Source: an uncultured Prevotella sp. (lineage in GTDB: Bacteria > Bacteroidota > Bacteroidia > Bacteroidales > Bacteroidaceae). From it: a DNA stretch of 13,934 bases. The DNA lies in contig CAAFRM010000196.1 of the NCBI GenBank assembly GCA_900765465.1, positions 1 through 13,934 on the forward strand, read 5' to 3'. The first letter of the stretch is position 1. Every line of letters starts with the position of its first letter. The notes beneath the pieces were generated by a model. That model did not search any database. It was not told the origin of the DNA and saw only the letters and a list, made by a program, of their open reading frames with translations. Below, piece by piece: positions 1-6,134 of the stretch. A program made the position numbers and the translations under genes.

Positions 1-73
1 ATCCCTCGTTTACCACCTGAAACATGCTAGGCTGTTCAGCTGTGTTATTCTGTTGATCAATCTGTTCACTCAT
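1..73 (-). CDS. N-terminal fragment of unidentified protein, downstream of tyrA
   Basis: An ATG at 71-73 (minus strand) opens a frame that runs off the left edge of the window, giving about 24 residues beginning MSEQIDQQNN. The visible part is polar, Gln/Asn-rich and has no signal peptide or membrane segment. It begins 32 nt after the tyrA stop on the same strand, so it is probably the last visible cistron of the aromatic operon. Too little is present to name a family, and even its being a gene rests only on the open frame, the ATG and the operon-like spacing. Confidence 0.55.
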   Translation of the reverse strand, partial: MSEQIDQQNNTAEQPSMFQVVNEG

Positions 74-105
74 AATCTACTACTCTTCTTTGTCTTCTGT
101 TTTTT

Positions 106-906
106 CTATTTCTGCTGCTTGATTTCGATGTCTTCCTTCACATGATTTCTGATTTTGGTGAGGAAGAGTTTCATACGCTTGGCATCCTTGTGATCGATGA
201 TGTCGATGAGTTCAGCCAGCTCTTCGCGAATCTGGGCCACCTGTCCAGATGTATATGGGTTGAAGAGGATTTCCTGCAAGAGATAGTCATCTTCGTTCAA
301 TACGCCCTTGGCTATCTGCATGTGGCGCTTGAAGGTGGTACCAGGAGCATCCTGATGCTTCATCACCGCCGCAAAGGCAAAAGTGCTGACAAACGGAATA
401 CTCAGCGAGTAAGCCACCGTCTGGTCGTGCTCATCAAAGGTGTACTCATGCAGGCTCAGTCCGAGCTTCTGATAGAGATCCTTGAAGAAAATCTTACCCA
501 TATAGTCGCCCTCCTTGATGATGACCGCATTCTCCTCGGAGAGCTGGTTCAGGTTGGCGAATGTAGGACCGAACATCGGGTGGGTGCTCACGTATCGGAA
601 GCCGCTCTTGTCGTAAAACTCCTGCAATCCTGTCTTCACCGACGCAATGTCGCTGATGATACAGTCTTTAGAGAGATGTGGCAGCAACTCCTCAAATGCC
701 GGGATGGTGTATTTCACGGTTACGGCATTGATGACGAGTTCCGGGCGGAACATCTCCACCTCCTCCATCTTGGTGAAACGGTAGCAGTTATAGGTGAAGC
801 GCAGTCGCTTGGCATCCTTTTCATACACAGCCACCTCGTGGTCGAAGCTGAGCAGGTCGATGAAAAAGCTTCCCATCTTACCTGCTCCCATTATCAAAAT
901 TCTCAT
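106..906 (-). CDS. tyrA: Prephenate dehydrogenase (TyrA family)
   Basis: This 266-aa protein should oxidatively decarboxylate prephenate to 4-hydroxyphenylpyruvate, the committed tyrosine step, in the cytoplasm. The N-terminus carries a Rossmann motif, GAGKMG (residues 7-12). The family's catalytic histidine lies in HPMFGP (His109), and SDIASVK (about 85-91) matches the substrate/cofactor region. There is no fused chorismate mutase and no C-terminal ACT domain, so feedback control may lie elsewhere, for example in the DAHP synthase fusion or the operon leader. I chose the ATG at 904-906 because it starts directly at MRILIMGAG; the frame is open up to a GTG at 964-966, but that 20-residue extension does not look like the family. 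It is the fourth operon gene, 65 nt after the DAHP synthase gene. Confidence 0.9.
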   Translation of the reverse strand: MRILIMGAGKMGSFFIDLLSFDHEVAVYEKDAKRLRFTYNCYRFTKMEEVEMFRPELVINAVTVKYTIPAFEELLPHLSKDCIISDIASVKTGLQEFYDKSGFRYVSTHPMFGPTFANLNQLSEENAVIIKEGDYMGKIFFKDLYQKLGLSLHEYTFDEHDQTVAYSLSIPFVSTFAFAAVMKHQDAPGTTFKRHMQIAKGVLNEDDYLLQEILFNPYTSGQVAQIREELAELIDIIDHKDAKRMKLFLTKIRNHVKEDIEIKQQK

Positions 907-925
907 TTCTTTATAATGTGAAGAA

Positions 926-965
926 TGAAGAGTGAAGGCCGAAGTCTTTCGTCCTCTACTCTTCA
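926..965 (-). repeat. 8-bp inverted repeat between aroF and tyrA
   Basis: TGAAGAGT (926-933) and ACTCTTCA (958-965) form perfect 8-bp arms around a 24-nt spacer in the 65-nt gap between the DAHP synthase and tyrA genes. There is no T-run, so it does not look like a terminator. It could be an mRNA processing or stability hairpin within the operon. Confidence 0.4.
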
Positions 966-971
966 CTTAAT

Positions 972-2039
972 TTATTTCTGATTCAGAATTTCCAACTGCT
1001 GGCGAACACTCTCCTCGTGGATATGCTCAAAGATCTGGGCAGCAAACTCAGGGCTCATTCCGCAGAGTGAAGCCTGGGCACCACGCTTCTCGAGAATCTC
1101 GTTGTAGCGGTTGGTCTGTACGATTGTCATATTGTGCTCTTTCTTGTAGGTACCGATTTCGCGGCATACACGCATACGCTTGGCAAGAAGATCCATCAGC
1201 TGGTTGTCGCACTCATCAATCTGACTGCGCAGTTGATGCAGACCCTCTGTAGAATAATGCTCATCACGAACTACGAGGAGGCTCAGGATGTAATCCAGGA
1301 TATCCGGAGTAACCTGCTGCTTGGCATCGCTCCAGGCATCATCAGGAGAGCAGTGGCTCTCTACGATCAGACCGTCGAAACCCAGGTCCATAGCCTGCTG
1401 GCAGAGAGGGGCGATGAGGTCGCGGCGACCGCCGATGTGGCTAGGGTCGCAGATGATAGGCAACTGAGGAATGCGGCGGTGCAGCTCGATAGGAATCTGC
1501 CACATAGGGAGATTGCGGTAGATCTTCTTGTCGAAGCTGGAGAAACCGCGGTGGATGGCACCAAGTCGCTTGATACCAGCTTGGTTGATACGCTGGAGCG
1601 CACCGATCCAGAGCTCAAGATCCGGATTCACCGGGTTCTTCACCAGCACAGGAACATCCACGCCCTGAAGGCTGTCTGCCAGTGCCTGCATAGCGAATGG
1701 ATTGGCAGAAGTACGGGCTCCCACCCACAGAATATCGATTCCATATTTCAAGGCGAGCTCCACGTGCTCAGGAGTAGCCACCTCGGTAGCAGTGAGCATA
1801 CCGGTCTCCTCCTTCACCTGCTTCATCCAAGGCAAGGCAATCTCGCCATTTCCCTCGAAGCCTCCTGGTTTGGTACGTGGCTTCCATACACCAGCGCGGA
1901 ACATGTGGCAGCCTTTAGCAGCCAGCTGCTTGGCGGTAGTCATAACTTGCTCTTCAGTCTCAGCAGAGCATGGGCCTGCAATGACGATAGGGCGTTCCTG
2001 ATCACTAGGGAGATTCAATGGTTCTAATTCTAATTCCAT
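972..2039 (-). CDS. aroF: Bifunctional DAHP synthase (type I-beta) / chorismate mutase (AroQ)
   Basis: This 355-aa fusion carries two pathway steps. Residues about 1-260 form a DAHP synthase that condenses phosphoenolpyruvate and erythrose 4-phosphate, with GPCS (22-25), RAGVWKPRTKPGGFEG (48-63), the DPSHIGG metal-site histidine (His201) and VESH (about 227-230). Residues about 268-350 form a helical AroQ chorismate mutase (LRSQIDECDNQLMDLLAKR onward), which converts chorismate to prephenate. This domain order is that of the characterised Prevotella nigrescens enzyme, where the mutase domain also mediates allosteric inhibition by prephenate. The gene lies 27 nt after the aminotransferase gene and upstream of tyrA, so one transcript covers entry into the pathway and prephenate formation. 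The symbol is by analogy; such genes carry several names. Confidence 0.93.
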   Translation of the reverse strand: MELELEPLNLPSDQERPIVIAGPCSAETEEQVMTTAKQLAAKGCHMFRAGVWKPRTKPGGFEGNGEIALPWMKQVKEETGMLTATEVATPEHVELALKYGIDILWVGARTSANPFAMQALADSLQGVDVPVLVKNPVNPDLELWIGALQRINQAGIKRLGAIHRGFSSFDKKIYRNLPMWQIPIELHRRIPQLPIICDPSHIGGRRDLIAPLCQQAMDLGFDGLIVESHCSPDDAWSDAKQQVTPDILDYILSLLVVRDEHYSTEGLHQLRSQIDECDNQLMDLLAKRMRVCREIGTYKKEHNMTIVQTNRYNEILEKRGAQASLCGMSPEFAAQIFEHIHEESVRQQLEILNQK

Positions 2040-2066
2040 AGTCGTATATTTTAATTTTTTATTTTT

Positions 2067-3236
2067 TTACTTTCCAAAGACTTTTCTGATTCTTTCCAGC
2101 GCCTCCTTCATTTTCTCATCCTTGGCACAAAGGCTGATGCGGATGTATCGCTTGCCGTTGCTTCCGAAGATGAATCCAGGGGTGATGAATACGCGCGCCT
2201 CGTGGAGAATCTTCTCTGTGAGGTCTTCTACATCGGCGTATTTCTCCGGAATCTTGCCCCAGAGGAACATGCCCACCTGGTTAGGATCAAACTTGCAGTC
2301 CAATACCTGCATGATCTGCTCGGCGATGTCGCGGCGGCGGCGATAGTTGGTGATGTTGTTCTCACGGTGCCACTCGTCGGTATTGTTGAGCATGGCCTCG
2401 GCAGCAGCGAGCTGGATTCCGCGGAAGCATCCGTTGTCGATGTTACTCTTCACCTTCAGGATCCAGGAGATAAACTGCTTGTTGCTCGAAATCATAGCCA
2501 CACGCCATCCCGGCATGTTATGACTCTTGCTGAGCGAATTGAATTCGATGCAGCAGTCCTTGGCGCCCGGCACCTGCATGATGCTCAGCGGATGCTCGTT
2601 GAGGATGAGCGAATAAGGGTTGTCGTTCACCACCACGATGTTGTGGTCCTTGGCAAACTTCACGAGTTGCTCGTAGGTCTCCATCTTTGCCACGCCTCCG
2701 GTCGGCATGTTCGGATAGTTGGTCCACATCAGCTTCACGTGGCTGAGGTCCATCTTCTCCAGCGCCTCGAAGTCTGGCTGCCATTCATTGTCCTCGCGCA
2801 GGTCGTAATAGGTAATCTTGGTGCCGAGAATCTTGTTGATGGCAGTATAGGTAGGATAGCCCGGGTTTGGGATGAGCACCTCGTCGCCAGGGTTGCAGAA
2901 GGCGAGCGTAACGTGCAGGATACCCTCCTTGCTACCAATGAGGGGCTGGATTTCCGTAGCCCAGTCAAGATCCACGTCATACCATCTCTTGTAATAACCA
3001 GCCATCGCCTTGCGCAACTCCGGGATGCCCACCGTAGGCTGATATCCGTGTGCAGCAGGGTTATGGGCTACCTCGCAGAGCGTATCGATGGTCTGCTTAG
3101 AAGGCGGCATGTCTGGACTTCCGATGGCGAGGCTGATGATGTCCTGTCCCTCGGCATTAAGCTTAGCCACTTCCTTCAGCTTACGGCTGAAGTAGTATTC
3201 CTGTATTTCTGTTACTCTATTGGCTGGTTGTATCAT
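2067..3236 (-). CDS. PLP-dependent class I/II aminotransferase, probably aromatic
   Basis: This 389-aa fold-type I aminotransferase has the family landmarks: NYPNMPTG (173-180), VVNDNPYS with the cofactor-contacting Asp205, SLSKSHNMPGWR with the Schiff-base Lys237 and phosphate-binding Arg245, and a C-terminal YIRIS arginine that normally binds the substrate carboxylate. Overall it resembles the AspC / LL-diaminopimelate aminotransferase group. Family alone does not fix the substrate. Its place between pheA (28 nt upstream) and DAHP synthase-chorismate mutase (27 nt downstream) points to transamination of phenylpyruvate and 4-hydroxyphenylpyruvate, the last step to Phe and Tyr. A role with other 2-oxo acids remains possible. 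Confidence 0.88.
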   Translation of the reverse strand: MIQPANRVTEIQEYYFSRKLKEVAKLNAEGQDIISLAIGSPDMPPSKQTIDTLCEVAHNPAAHGYQPTVGIPELRKAMAGYYKRWYDVDLDWATEIQPLIGSKEGILHVTLAFCNPGDEVLIPNPGYPTYTAINKILGTKITYYDLREDNEWQPDFEALEKMDLSHVKLMWTNYPNMPTGGVAKMETYEQLVKFAKDHNIVVVNDNPYSLILNEHPLSIMQVPGAKDCCIEFNSLSKSHNMPGWRVAMISSNKQFISWILKVKSNIDNGCFRGIQLAAAEAMLNNTDEWHRENNITNYRRRRDIAEQIMQVLDCKFDPNQVGMFLWGKIPEKYADVEDLTEKILHEARVFITPGFIFGSNGKRYIRISLCAKDEKMKEALERIRKVFGK

Positions 3237-3264
3237 TTTTATTCTCTTTTATTATGAAATGTTA

Positions 3265-4098
3265 CTATTCTTTTTCCTCATATTCTCCCAGCACCGTGAG
3301 TTTCTTCACGAGTGGTGTGATGGCATCGATGCTCTGGCGATAGCGGGTCAGATTATCGAAGGTGAGATCCACGTAGAAGAGATATTCCCATTCATGACCG
3401 ATGCTTGGCAGCGACTGGATCTTGGTGAGATTGATGTCGTAGAAGCTCAGGATGGTGAGAACCTTGGAGAGCGAACCCTTGTCGTGTGAAAGGCTGAAGA
3501 CGATGCTCGCCTTGTTGGCCTTTTCGATAGGTCGGAGAAGAGCGGCCTTCTGCGGATTGCAGACCACGAGGAATCGGGTGTAGTTGTGCGGATTGTCGTG
3601 GATTCCCTCCTGCAATACCTTCATGCCATACATCCTGGCAGCGTAGGCAGAACAGATGGCTGCCCATCCGTGAACCTGGTGCTGGGCGATGAATGCGGCA
3701 GAACCTGCGGTATCCTCAGCCTCCACCGCCTTGAGATCAGGATGATTGGCGAGGAACTTGCCACACTGCATCAGCGCTACAGGATGAGAGTGAACCTCCT
3801 GCAGGGTGCTCCAGTCGTCGGAAGGCAGGCAGCAGATGCTGTGCTCGATGTGGAGCTTGTGCTCTCCCACCACGGTGGTTCCGCTCTCCCGGAGCAGCTC
3901 GTAGTTGTGGAGCAGACTGCCGGCGATGGTGTTCTCGATGGCGCAGATGCCGATGATGGTAGGATCTCGCTTGATGTTCTCAAACACCTCCTCGAAGGTA
4001 GCGCAACAGATTAACTCTATCTGCTCGCCCTGGAAATACTCGTGGGCGGTAATGTCGTGGAAGGATCCCAACTCTCCTTGTATTGCAATTCTCTTCAT
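3265..4098 (-). CDS. pheA: Prephenate dehydratase with ACT domain
   Basis: This 277-aa monofunctional PheA converts prephenate to phenylpyruvate. The N-terminal dehydratase domain begins IAIQGELGSFHD and ends with the hallmark NYTRFLVV (about residues 192-199). A C-terminal ACT domain (about 212-277) contains GSLSKVL, a version of the GALV allosteric motif. The second ACT motif, usually ESRP, reads QSLP here before the conserved WEYLFYVD. I believe QSLP is normal for Bacteroidetes PheA, so it need not mean loss of Phe feedback. There is no fused chorismate mutase; that activity sits on the DAHP synthase. It is the first structural gene after the leader peptide and terminator at 4216-4363, and a purine-rich GAGAGTG lies just upstream of the ATG. 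Confidence 0.94.
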   Translation of the reverse strand: MKRIAIQGELGSFHDITAHEYFQGEQIELICCATFEEVFENIKRDPTIIGICAIENTIAGSLLHNYELLRESGTTVVGEHKLHIEHSICCLPSDDWSTLQEVHSHPVALMQCGKFLANHPDLKAVEAEDTAGSAAFIAQHQVHGWAAICSAYAARMYGMKVLQEGIHDNPHNYTRFLVVCNPQKAALLRPIEKANKASIVFSLSHDKGSLSKVLTILSFYDINLTKIQSLPSIGHEWEYLFYVDLTFDNLTRYRQSIDAITPLVKKLTVLGEYEEKE

Positions 4099-4133
4099 TG
4101 TTTCACTCTCTTTTTTACATTATCTCCTGATTT

Positions 4134-4221
4134 TGGAAAACGGATTTTCGGAAAACGTTTTTTGAAACAGATTATTTCGAAAACGCTTATGGAAAACGGA
4201 TTCGAGTTTTACGAAAAACGG
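4134..4221 (-). repeat. Five scattered copies of a CGTTTTC-type motif in the pheA leader
   Basis: Between the leader terminator and pheA, the minus strand repeats a CGTTTTC core. On the plus strand the copies are TGGAAAACGGA at 4134-4144 and again at 4190-4200, CGGAAAACG at 4148-4156, CGAAAACG near 4178-4185, and ACGAAAAACGG at 4211-4221, the last merging with the terminator arm. Spacing is irregular. They may be a protein- or RNA-binding motif array, or debris of local duplication. Confidence 0.45.
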
Positions 4222-4249
4222 TCCTGCTCACAATAGAGCGGGACCGTTT
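4216..4249 (-). terminator. Intrinsic terminator in the aromatic operon leader (attenuator)
   Basis: Read on the minus strand, AAACGGTCCCGCTC (4249-4236), loop TATTGT and GAGCAGGACCGTTT (4229-4216) form a 14-position stem with one C-A mismatch. The T-run reaches five Ts (4214-4218). It lies downstream of the Phe/Tyr-rich leader peptide and upstream of pheA on the same strand, so it would stop transcription before the structural genes. The 5' arm contains TCCCGCT, which an upstream leader segment can also pair with, as expected of an attenuator. Confidence 0.82.
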
Positions 4250-4273
4250 CGATGATTTCAAGAATCTTATATC

Positions 4274-4363
4274 CTAAGTTGAAATATATACGCAACTTCC
4301 CGCTTTACAATTGCTTGCAAAGTAAAAGTAATAGCTAAAAAAGTAAGCGTTCAACTTTTCCAT
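4274..4363 (-). CDS. Phe/Tyr-rich leader peptide of the aromatic operon
   Basis: This 29-codon ORF has an ATG at 4361-4363, a TAG stop at 4274-4276 and AAGGAA just before the start. It begins MEKLNA, then carries the uninterrupted aromatic run YFFSYYFYF (residues 7-15: four Tyr, four Phe), and ends with CVYIST. Eight aromatic codons out of nine consecutive positions is far beyond chance. The ORF is followed after 24 nt by a terminator, and the downstream genes make Phe and Tyr. Functionally the product is expected to be a disposable sensor peptide: ribosomes stall on the Phe/Tyr codons when either charged tRNA is scarce. I chose the start because it is the only ATG placing the run early in a short frame that closes before the hairpin. 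It was found by reading the sequence, not by similarity to a named gene. Confidence 0.88.
   Translation of the reverse strand: MEKLNAYFFSYYFYFASNCKAGSCVYIST
4298..4304 (-). promoter_or_regulatory. Candidate antiterminator arm of the Phe/Tyr attenuator
   Basis: The minus-strand segment AGCGGGA (4304-4298), inside the 3' half of the leader peptide, is perfectly complementary to TCCCGCT (4243-4237) in the terminator's 5' arm. A second helix, GCAAT (4314-4310) with ATTGT (4234-4230, one G-U pair), could extend it. A ribosome stalled on the Phe/Tyr run would leave this arm free to pair and block the terminator; a ribosome reaching the stop codon would mask it. The pairing is seen directly; the mechanism is inferred. 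Confidence 0.65.
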
Positions 4364-4433
4364 TTCCTTGTTCTTTTATTTGTTATTCACTTATTGTTTC
4401 AAGCATCAACCGATGAAAGTCTCAACTCGTTTG

Positions 4434-4465
4434 CAAAAGTAACACTTTTCTTTGATACTGCCAAA
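4434..4465 (-). promoter_or_regulatory. Bacteroidetes-type promoter of the aromatic operon
   Basis: On the minus strand a TTTG -33 box (4465-4462) and a TACTTTTG -7 box (4441-4434) are separated by 20 nt, matching the Bacteroidetes primary-sigma pattern TTTG/TAnnTTTG. Transcription would start near 4427, about 64 nt before the leader peptide ATG, giving a leader RNA of roughly 330 nt ahead of pheA. Confidence 0.7.
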
Positions 4466-4524
4466 CAAATTGTCAGTTTTTTCTTTATTTTCCTTATATT
4501 TTCTGCTTTTCAGCATATTTTCAG

Positions 4525-4569
4525 CAGATTTTTATCAGAAAAAGCCCTAAACTGGCAGATTTTTATCAG
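4525..4569. repeat. Two exact 14-bp direct repeats
   Basis: CAGATTTTTATCAG occurs at 4525-4538 and again at 4556-4569, 31 bp apart, in the AT-rich gap between the TPR-like gene and the aromatic promoter. A shorter relative (TTTATCGGCA) continues into the 20-bp repeats at 4595-4670. The rest of this roughly 290-bp gap (4364-4655) holds the promoter, these repeats and no convincing gene. Confidence 0.55.
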
Positions 4570-4594
4570 CATTCGTATCATTCCGAAAGAACAT

Positions 4595-4670
4595 TTATCG
4601 GCATTTTCAGACAATTAGCGACAATGTTCACCTTTTATCGGCAATGTTCACCTTGTTAGCGGCAATGCTC
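4595..4670. repeat. Degenerate 20-bp tandem repeats overlapping the 3' end of the TPR-like gene
   Basis: Successive copies start at 4595, 4615, 4635 and 4656. The second and third read TTAGCGACAATGTTCACCTT and TTATCGGCAATGTTCACCTT; the first is more diverged and the last is partial, displaced by one base. The last copy contains the TAA stop (4656-4658) and final codons of the TPR-like gene, so the array looks like repeated duplication of that gene's 3' end. Confidence 0.7.
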
Positions 4671-4931
4671 TCTTCCTTCAGCCTTAAACTCTCCAGTAAG
4701 CTCCTCTATCTTCTCGGGATTCAGCTGCAGATATCTCTGCATATCCTTTCCGGCTCCCTCCTTATCGCCCATCTGCATCAGCAGATTGCCTCGTCTCAGC
4801 AGGTTCTTGCTCAGCGCAGCCTTGTTCTCAGCATCCTCGCTGCAAGCCGCTGCGCGCTTCTCCTGTTCCGCTATCTGCTGCGTAATAGCTGCTACGAGCA
4901 GAACGGGATTCATATCATTCAAATCCATCAT
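4656..4931 (-). CDS. Small TPR-like protein of unknown function
   Basis: This 91-aa ORF starts MMDLNDMNPV. A helical N-terminal half (about residues 10-40, Glu/Ala-rich) is followed by one recognisable tetratricopeptide unit, LLRRGNLLMQMGDKEGAGKD then MQRYLQLNPEK (about 44-74), with Gly, Ala and Pro at the usual positions. There is no signal peptide or membrane segment, so it is probably a cytoplasmic protein-binding module. AAAGAGG precedes the start; of the two adjacent ATGs the second (4926-4928) has the better spacing. It lies 117 nt after pyrD on the same strand with a hairpin between, so co-transcription is possible but not shown. The C-terminus (REHCR) lies in a tandem repeat and may be variable. 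The function cannot be named. Confidence 0.68.
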   Translation of the reverse strand: MMDLNDMNPVLLVAAITQQIAEQEKRAAACSEDAENKAALSKNLLRRGNLLMQMGDKEGAGKDMQRYLQLNPEKIEELTGEFKAEGREHCR

Positions 4932-4937
4932 ACCTCT

Positions 4938-4961
4938 TTTATATATTAATTTATATATTAA
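4938..4961. repeat. Exact 12-bp tandem duplication upstream of the TPR-like gene
   Basis: TTTATATATTAA occurs twice head to tail (4938-4949, 4950-4961), directly upstream of the ribosome binding region of the TPR-like gene. An AT-rich leader of this kind may aid translation initiation in Bacteroidetes, where classical Shine-Dalgarno use is weak. Confidence 0.6.
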
Positions 4962-4977
4962 CCTGAACCTTTATAGT

Positions 4978-5004
4978 GACCCCAAAACAGATAGTTCTGG
5001 GGTC
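4978..5004 (-). terminator. Hairpin after pyrD, possible weak terminator
   Basis: On the minus strand GACCCCAGAAC (5004-4994), loop TATCT and GTTTTGGGGTC (4988-4978) form an 11-bp stem with one G-U pair, 44 nt past the pyrD stop. There is no U-tract on either side, so it may be an RNA-stability or processing hairpin rather than a true terminator. Confidence 0.5.
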
Positions 5005-5048
5005 GCTTATATATAATAATGTGTAATTGATCTGTTGGCGACCAGCAT

Positions 5049-5957
5049 TTACTTGATGGCACCGATAATTTCAGTCACCGACTTGCAGCCGTGAGCATCA
5101 AGCCACTCGTTCATACCATCCTTCACCTTCTTGGTTACGGCAGGATCGATGAAGTTGGCAGTACCGATTTCGATGGCTGTAGCACCACACATCATAAATT
5201 CGATGGCATCCTTGGCATTCTGGATACCGCCCAGTCCTACTACCGGAATCTTCACGGCATGAGCCACATCGTAAACCATGCGCAATGCCACCGGCTTGAC
5301 GCAAGGGCCACTCAAACCACCTGTACGGATGCTCAGCAGCGGCTGGCGCTTCTCGATATCCACCGCCATACCCATCAGGGTGTTGATGAGCGAAACAGAG
5401 TCGGCACCCTCAGCCTCTACCGCACGGGCGATGTCGGCAATGCTGGTTACGTTAGGCGAAAGCTTCACGATCAAGGTCTTGTCATACACCTTGCGCACCG
5501 CCTTCACCACGCTTGCAGCACCCTCGCAGGTAACGCCGAAAGCCATACCGCCATCCTTTACGTTAGGGCAGGAAATATTCAGCTCGATGGCAGGAATCTT
5601 ATCCAGCTCATTCACGCGTGCCGCACACTCCGCATAGCTCTCAGGCGAGTGTCCGCTCACGTTTACGATCATATTGGTATCGATATCCTTGATCTGAGGA
5701 TAGATGTGCTCGCAGAAGTACTCCACACCCTTGTTCTGAAGACCCACGCAGTTGAGCATTCCCTGTGGAGTTTCAGCCATGCGTGGATAGTCATTTCCCT
5801 CGCGTGGTTCCAGGGTAGTACCCTTTACGATGATACCTCCGATTTCCTCCAGCGGAACGAAATCAGCAAACTCCAATCCGTAGCCGAAAGTTCCCGATGC
5901 AGTCATCACTGGATTCTTCAGCTTTAAATCCTTTATATTTACACTTAAATCAGCCAT
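5049..5957 (-). CDS. pyrD: Dihydroorotate dehydrogenase, class 1B catalytic subunit
   Basis: This 302-aa FMN enzyme oxidises dihydroorotate to orotate in pyrimidine synthesis. Landmarks are MTASGTFGYG near the N-terminus (FMN site), NISCPNVKDGG with Cys130 as catalytic base (the Cys rather than Ser is typical of class 1), VKLSPN (about 169-174) and the C-terminal phosphate-binding GLGGI (about 242-246). Class 1B enzymes form a heterotetramer with the PyrK iron-sulfur flavoprotein and use NAD+; pyrK lies immediately upstream on the same strand, which supports the 1B assignment. The 177-nt gap to pyrK holds a palindromic repeat element, unusual inside a tight two-gene unit. Confidence 0.95.
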   Translation of the reverse strand: MADLSVNIKDLKLKNPVMTASGTFGYGLEFADFVPLEEIGGIIVKGTTLEPREGNDYPRMAETPQGMLNCVGLQNKGVEYFCEHIYPQIKDIDTNMIVNVSGHSPESYAECAARVNELDKIPAIELNISCPNVKDGGMAFGVTCEGAASVVKAVRKVYDKTLIVKLSPNVTSIADIARAVEAEGADSVSLINTLMGMAVDIEKRQPLLSIRTGGLSGPCVKPVALRMVYDVAHAVKIPVVGLGGIQNAKDAIEFMMCGATAIEIGTANFIDPAVTKKVKDGMNEWLDAHGCKSVTEIIGAIK

Positions 5958-6006
5958 AATCTTTCTTAATCAAATAATATTCTATTACATTTGGATTACA
6001 AATGCT

Positions 6007-6125
6007 TTTGCCCTTTCAGGGCGACTTGCCATTTGGTACAATCATACCCAGGGCGATGCCCTGGGCTAGGAGCTTCTGCCCTTTACCTTTCCCTTCGGCC
6101 GGTGACCGTTGGTTCAGGGCGAGTG
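6007..6125 (-). repeat. REP-like palindromic element between pyrK and pyrD
   Basis: This non-coding stretch carries several GC-rich palindromes: GCCCT-TTC-AGGGC (about 6010-6022), a perfect 8-bp stem CCCAGGGC-GAT-GCCCTGGG (about 6048-6066), and a longer GCCCT...AGGGC pair (about 6079-6120) enclosing CCCTTCGGCCGG. The sequence is much richer in GC than nearby spacers. Its end, read on the minus strand (CGCCCTGAAAGGGCAAAAGC), is nearly identical to the hairpin after the nucleotide-sugar dehydrogenase gene (11801-11820), so it appears to be a dispersed family. It would be transcribed within the pyrKD mRNA. Confidence 0.72.
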
Positions 6126-6134
6126 GGAATGATT

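Noticed and set aside
907..966. 20-residue N-terminal extension of tyrA from a GTG start
   Set aside because: The TyrA Rossmann fold begins at the ATG at 906; the extension is read from an intergenic inverted repeat and has low-complexity composition.
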